DNA from: G965215145 sp965215145
GTDB taxonomy: Bacteria; Bacteroidota; Rhodothermia; Rhodothermales; JANQRZ01
Length of the DNA stretch: 64,000 nt
Direction of reading: 5' to 3'
Assembly: GCA_965215145.1 (NCBI GenBank)
Contig: OZ244038.1
Coordinates: 1,178,001 to 1,242,000 of the forward strand
A model generated the notes under the pieces. It had not been told where the DNA came from and searched no databases. It saw only the letters and a list, made by a program, of their open reading frames with translations. The stretch's first letter is position 1, and each line of letters starts with the position of its first letter. The position numbers and the translations under genes were made by a program. Shown in pieces: positions 60,400-64,000 of the stretch.

Positions 60400-60773
60400 T
60401 GAAGCTGCAAGGGGCGCTGGTCGAGAAGGGACTCCGTGCGCTGGGATCGGCTCGTCGCGCATTGGAGGCCGGCGACGCGGAGGCAGCCGCCAATCGCGCC
60501 TACTACGCCTGCTTCAACCTGGCTCGTGCGGCCTTAGCTGGTGAGGGTGAGCAGCCAAAGACCCACAGTGGCGTCCACAACAGGTTCGCGTTGCGGTTCG
60601 TCGTTACGGGTCGTATCCCCGAAGCCATAGCCAGCGTGCTGCCTCACGCCGCCCAACTCCGCGAGCGCGCTGACTACGATGCCCTAGCCGTTACCGACCT
60701 GGATGCCACCACCGACCTTCTCGCCGACGCTGAGCAGTTCGTCGCAGCGGTGCGGGCGGTAGTGGGGAAATGA
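60396..60773 (+). CDS. HEPN-domain protein (toxin of HEPN/MNT pair)
   Basis: A 125-residue all-helical HEPN protein with the family pattern 'AANRAYYACFNLARAAL' and 'PKTHSGVHNRFALRF', the latter matching the 'KTHxGxxxxF' segment of this group; 'RERADYDALAVTD' resembles the R(x)nY region. It probably acts as an RNase toxin controlled by the preceding MNT protein. The second ATG (residue 2) is equally usable. The pair sits between cas2/WYL and cas3, 62 nt before cas3. Confidence 0.88.
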   Translation: MMKLQGALVEKGLRALGSARRALEAGDAEAAANRAYYACFNLARAALAGEGEQPKTHSGVHNRFALRFVVTGRIPEAIASVLPHAAQLRERADYDALAVTDLDATTDLLADAEQFVAAVRAVVGK

Positions 60774-60821
60774 AGACAACGGGGGAGCGGCTCGGTCAGA
60801 CTGGACGTGATATGTCCTGAT

Positions 60822-60849
60822 CCGAGAATGCGCTGGTGCATATTCTCGG
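60822..60849. promoter_or_regulatory. Inverted repeat around the cas3 start codon
   Basis: CCGAGAAT and ATTCTCGG (perfect 8-bp arms) enclose a 12-nt loop containing the GTG at 60836. As RNA it would put that start codon in a hairpin loop. As DNA it could be an operator. If translation starts at the next in-frame GTG (60875), it lies wholly upstream. Confidence 0.55.
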
Positions 60850-63706
60850 AACCACTTCCGATTCTACGCGCACCGTGCTCCTCCAACCCTGGCAACTCTT
60901 CTGGGCAAAGACTGACCGAGGCAATCACCTCGGCTTGGGTGAGAATTGGACGCATCCACTCTGGGCGCACCTCATTGATGTGGCGCACGTCGCCGAGGCC
61001 CTCGCCGATCGGCTGCCCACGCCGGTGAAGACTGAACTGGCTGACGGCCTCGGGCTGAAGTGGGACGAGGCGCGGTCCCTCCTCGCGCTCCTCATCGGAC
61101 TGCACGACGCGGGCAAGGCGATCCCGTCGTTCCAAACCGCGCATCCGCTCTCCCGCGACGCGCTCCGAGCGGAGGGCATCGATCTTCAGGACCGCTACCC
61201 GAACGCCTCCGACCGCCGCCACCACGGCCACGCCTCGATTTCGATCCTCCACGCCTGGATCGATGGGTTGCCCGTCGCCGATGACGCGAAGCCGATGTTG
61301 AGGACGCTCGCGGCGTTCGTCGGCTTCCACCACGGGCGTCTCGAGAACTGCAACGAGTGGAACAGTGATCAGGCGCTCGGGCGAGGACGGTGGCTGGATA
61401 CGCAGCAGGCGCTCGTCGGCCACGTCGCCGACGTCTGGATGGAGGCCCACGGCGGCTGGCCCGACCTCTCGGGCGCCCCGGAGGCGCGCTTCGACCCGTT
61501 CCCGGCCGCCGCGCTCGCCTTCGCTGGATGGACCACCCTTGCCGACTGGGTCGGGTCGATGTCCGAGCACATGCCACCCGATGCGGCGTCCTACGAAGGG
61601 CTCAAGGACTACCTGCCCGCCAGCCGGGCCGCGGCGGAAAAGGCCATCGCCGCCGCTTCGCTCGATAAAGCGCCCGACCTTCGAGCGGAAGGCTCCGTTG
61701 CCGACTTCGCGCGCCTCTTCCCCGAGACGTTCGACGGTACCGACGCCACCCCGCACCGTCTCCAGAAGTTGGCAGCGACCGCCTCACTTCCCGACGATCC
61801 CGCGCTCGTGCTCATCGAGGCGCCGACGGGCGAGGGCAAGACCGAGGCCGCCTTCCACCTCGCCGCACGCTTGCAGGCCCGCCGCCCAGACGGCCGAGGC
61901 GTCTACGTCGCCCTCCCCACGCAGGCCACCTCAAACGGCCTCTTCCCTCGCTTCCACCGGTTCCTCGCCCACGCTCACGAGGGCGGCGACCCGCTCGTGA
62001 TGCTCGCCCACGGCGCGAGCGCTCTCAATCTCGACCTTGAGGCCCTCCTCGAACCCCAGGACGAGGACGAGACGGCCGGTGCCCGCGCCTACGCCGCCCG
62101 CTGGTTTCTCCCGACCAAGCGCAGCCTGCTCGCGCCCTACGGCGTCGGCACGGTCGACCAGGCGCTGATGGGGGCCGTCACCTCGCGGCACTTCTTCCTG
62201 CGGCTCTACGCCCTGGCGGGCAAGACGGTCGTCTTCGATGAAGTCCACGCCTACGATGGCTACATGGCGGCGCTCTTCGGACGCCTCCTGAGTTGGCTCC
62301 GCGCCCTCGGCTCCGACGTAGTGGTGCTCACGGCCACCCTCCCAACCGCCACCCGGCGGACGCTCCTCCGCTCTTGGAACGCCCCCCTGATCCCGGACCC
62401 AGACGCTTACCCCGTGCTCGCCGTGGCCGAGGGAGGCGCGTCTGACCTTGCTGCCTTCCTGGGCGGCTTCGAGACCTCGCAGACGGCCCAGGCCGAGATC
62501 GACTTCGGCGAGAGCGACCCGGTGGCCGTCTCCGCGCGCGTGGCCGAGGCGGCGAAAGAGGGCGCCACGGTCGGCGTCATCGTCAACCGCGTCGACCGCG
62601 CGCAGGACGTCTTCCAGCGCCTCCGTCGGATGGAGGACGAGGGCGCCCTCGACGCCGACCTCCATCTGCTCCACGCCCGCTTCCCGTTCGAGGACCGCCG
62701 ACGCCGCGAGCGCGACGCCATCGAGCGGTTTGGCAAAGAGGGTAGACGGCAGGCCGAGCGCCCGGCCGTCCTGGTTGCCACGCAGGTGGCCGAACAGTCG
62801 CTCGACCTCGACGTGGACCTCATGCTCTCGGACCTCGCGCCCATCGACCTGCTGCTCCAGCGGGCCGGGCGGCTCCACCGGCACCCGGCCCTCGAAGACC
62901 TCCGCCCCGAGGGCTACCGGACGCCGCGCCTCGTGGTGCTTCGCCCTCCGCTCGACGCCCCCAACGCGCTCCCCGAGGTGGCGGGCATCGGCGGCCAGTT
63001 CGCGCCCGACGACCCCGAGGGCATCTACCTCGACCTCCCGCTCTTCCGCACCGACCTCGTGCTCCGCGAGCGTGTGGCGCGCGGCGAGGGCTGGTCGCTT
63101 CCTGACGACTACCGCCCGCTCATCGAGGCCGTCTACGGCCCCGACGCCGACGCTCCGCCCGACGGCCTCCGCGACGAGGACCGCGAGCGCTGGCAGGCGG
63201 CCGTGGATGCCAAGGAGAAACAGGAGGGGGCGTTCGAGCAAGAGGCCAGCCTCGCTGCCATCCAGGCTCCGGCTCGCCTGGGCGAGATGGTCCGGTCGGG
63301 GCACTACCGCGACCGGAGCCGCTACGACGAGCACGACGACGCCCCCGCCCGCGACCTCCAGCCGACGACCCGCCTCGGCCACCCCTCGGTGAACGCCGTC
63401 TGCCTCCACCGCCGCGACGACGGCCTCTTCCTCGACGCCGAGCACCCATTCCCGAGTGGCCCCGACCTCTCACGCGACGAGACGCGGGACCTCCTGCTCC
63501 GCGCCGTGCGCCTTAGCCGCCGGTCGGTGGTCGCGGCGCTGCCCGCGCAAGACGTGCCGGAGGAGTGGAAACACGCCACGCACGATGCCTACGCACTGGC
63601 CTATCATCACCCGCTCGTATTCAAGCACGGGCACTGCGCCGTGGGCGGCACCGTGATCGCCCTCGACGACGACCTCGGCATCCGCTACGACCCTGACAGC
63701 TCATGA
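60836..63706 (+). CDS. cas3: CRISPR-associated helicase/nuclease Cas3 (type I)
   Basis: A 956-residue Cas3. HD nuclease domain: His45 ('HLIDVAHVAEAL'), His90-Asp91 ('IGLHDAGKAIPSFQ'), 'RRHHGHASISI' (about 128) and 'FVGFHHGRLEN' (about 164), plus the Cas3-typical 'GWTTLADWVGS'. SF2 helicase: Walker A 'APTGEGKTEAAF' (329-340), DEVH box (468-471), 'VVLTATLPTATRR' (III), 'LVATQVAEQSLDLDVD' (V) and 'QRAGRLHRHP' (VI). The C-terminal domain contains 'HHPLVFKHGHC'. Start is GTG at 60836 or 60875. No Cascade genes precede it; they presumably follow past the window end. Confidence 0.96.
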   Translation: MHILGTTSDSTRTVLLQPWQLFWAKTDRGNHLGLGENWTHPLWAHLIDVAHVAEALADRLPTPVKTELADGLGLKWDEARSLLALLIGLHDAGKAIPSFQTAHPLSRDALRAEGIDLQDRYPNASDRRHHGHASISILHAWIDGLPVADDAKPMLRTLAAFVGFHHGRLENCNEWNSDQALGRGRWLDTQQALVGHVADVWMEAHGGWPDLSGAPEARFDPFPAAALAFAGWTTLADWVGSMSEHMPPDAASYEGLKDYLPASRAAAEKAIAAASLDKAPDLRAEGSVADFARLFPETFDGTDATPHRLQKLAATASLPDDPALVLIEAPTGEGKTEAAFHLAARLQARRPDGRGVYVALPTQATSNGLFPRFHRFLAHAHEGGDPLVMLAHGASALNLDLEALLEPQDEDETAGARAYAARWFLPTKRSLLAPYGVGTVDQALMGAVTSRHFFLRLYALAGKTVVFDEVHAYDGYMAALFGRLLSWLRALGSDVVVLTATLPTATRRTLLRSWNAPLIPDPDAYPVLAVAEGGASDLAAFLGGFETSQTAQAEIDFGESDPVAVSARVAEAAKEGATVGVIVNRVDRAQDVFQRLRRMEDEGALDADLHLLHARFPFEDRRRRERDAIERFGKEGRRQAERPAVLVATQVAEQSLDLDVDLMLSDLAPIDLLLQRAGRLHRHPALEDLRPEGYRTPRLVVLRPPLDAPNALPEVAGIGGQFAPDDPEGIYLDLPLFRTDLVLRERVARGEGWSLPDDYRPLIEAVYGPDADAPPDGLRDEDRERWQAAVDAKEKQEGAFEQEASLAAIQAPARLGEMVRSGHYRDRSRYDEHDDAPARDLQPTTRLGHPSVNAVCLHRRDDGLFLDAEHPFPSGPDLSRDETRDLLLRAVRLSRRSVVAALPAQDVPEEWKHATHDAYALAYHHPLVFKHGHCAVGGTVIALDDDLGIRYDPDSS

Positions 63707-63720
63707 GGCGCCCACTACCA

Positions 63721-63894
63721 CTACTCCCCATCGCTGGACAGGTCGAGCACAGCGCGCACGAGGCGCCGCCCGAGCTCCCAGAGGAGGAGGCGCGGGAGAC
63801 GCGAAATCGCGCGACGCCATGCGTGGCGTCGCCCCTCACTGCTCACTGGGGGATCCCCACTGCGATCATCGTTGTTGGATTCAGGTGCCCTCAT
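63721..63894 (-). CDS. Possible small basic protein, doubtful
   Basis: A 57-codon frame starting 'MRAPESNNDDRSGDPPVSSE' with 'RAISRLPRLLLWELGRRLVR' and ending 'AVLDLSSDGE'. It would be convergent with cas3 with 14 nt between stops. The rest of 63895-64000 shows no gene. It has no recognisable family and could be chance in GC-rich DNA. Confidence 0.3.
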   Translation of the reverse strand: MRAPESNNDDRSGDPPVSSEGRRHAWRRAISRLPRLLLWELGRRLVRAVLDLSSDGE

Positions 63895-64000
63895 AGCTCG
63901 CTCCGGCGGGTGATTGATGGTGATCAGCGCCGGAGCGGGCGGTTCCTAGGCCGAGTCCGCTCCGGCGCGTCTGGTTGGGGACGACGATCAGACAATGTCG

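Overview
The window is about 70% GC and dense with genes. It most likely comes from a marine Rhodothermota bacterium of the Rubricoccaceae type. Supporting clues are secreted proteins ending in the 'PNPF' type-A sorting (T9SS-like) domain, a crtB/cruF/cruD-like/cruC-like carotenoid cluster of the Chlorobi/Salinibacter kind, frequent GTG starts in GTGA overlaps, and no rRNA or plasmid functions. The taxonomy is inferred from gene content, not from a marker search.

Layout. 1-9.6 kb is mostly chromosomal housekeeping: a cut-off L,D-transpeptidase, a papain-like cysteine-protease-fold protein, a secreted intradiol dioxygenase, an HhH-GPD protein, a TlpA-like protein, rsmI, hemB, cysS, sufE and topoisomerase IB. 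9.5-10.4 kb holds DUF4926 and DUF6883 genes coupled to yidD. 10.5-21.5 kb is a minus-strand envelope-export locus (MMPL/RND permease, DUF1302-like porin, small membrane protein, barrel protein, LolA-like protein). It is split by a five-gene polysaccharide island (GT4, WecA/MraY-like, FAD oxidoreductase, methyltransferase, deacetylase), and a diverged fragment of the porin 3' end lies on the far side of the island. 21.6-31.9 kb encodes exported proteins (DUF1501, DUF1800, two paralogous sorting-domain proteins, a DPP-IV-like peptidase) and a histidine-kinase relic. 32.3-37 kb is the carotenoid cluster. 37-47 kb holds WbqC, DUF4235, NRDE/TANGO2, FNT channel, SDR, M23 peptidase, EF-hand lipoprotein, HrpB helicase and a thioredoxin-like protein.

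47.3-53.5 kb is accessory: tRNA-Phe and tRNA-Asp, a lower-GC zinc-ribbon membrane gene, and a hicAB cassette bracketed by a duplicated 3' end of the neighbouring membrane gene. A LacI-family regulator follows, then a graveyard of toxin-antitoxin-like genes interrupted by two solitary CRISPR repeats.

53.7-63.7 kb is a type I-E CRISPR-Cas locus. It has 62 repeats and 61 spacers on a strict 61-nt period, a leader next to cas1, cas1e, cas2e, a WYL regulator, an MNT/HEPN pair and cas3. The Cascade genes are not in the window and presumably follow. The array is read leftward, so its oldest end faces the solitary repeats and broken toxin genes, which are the most unusual part of the window.
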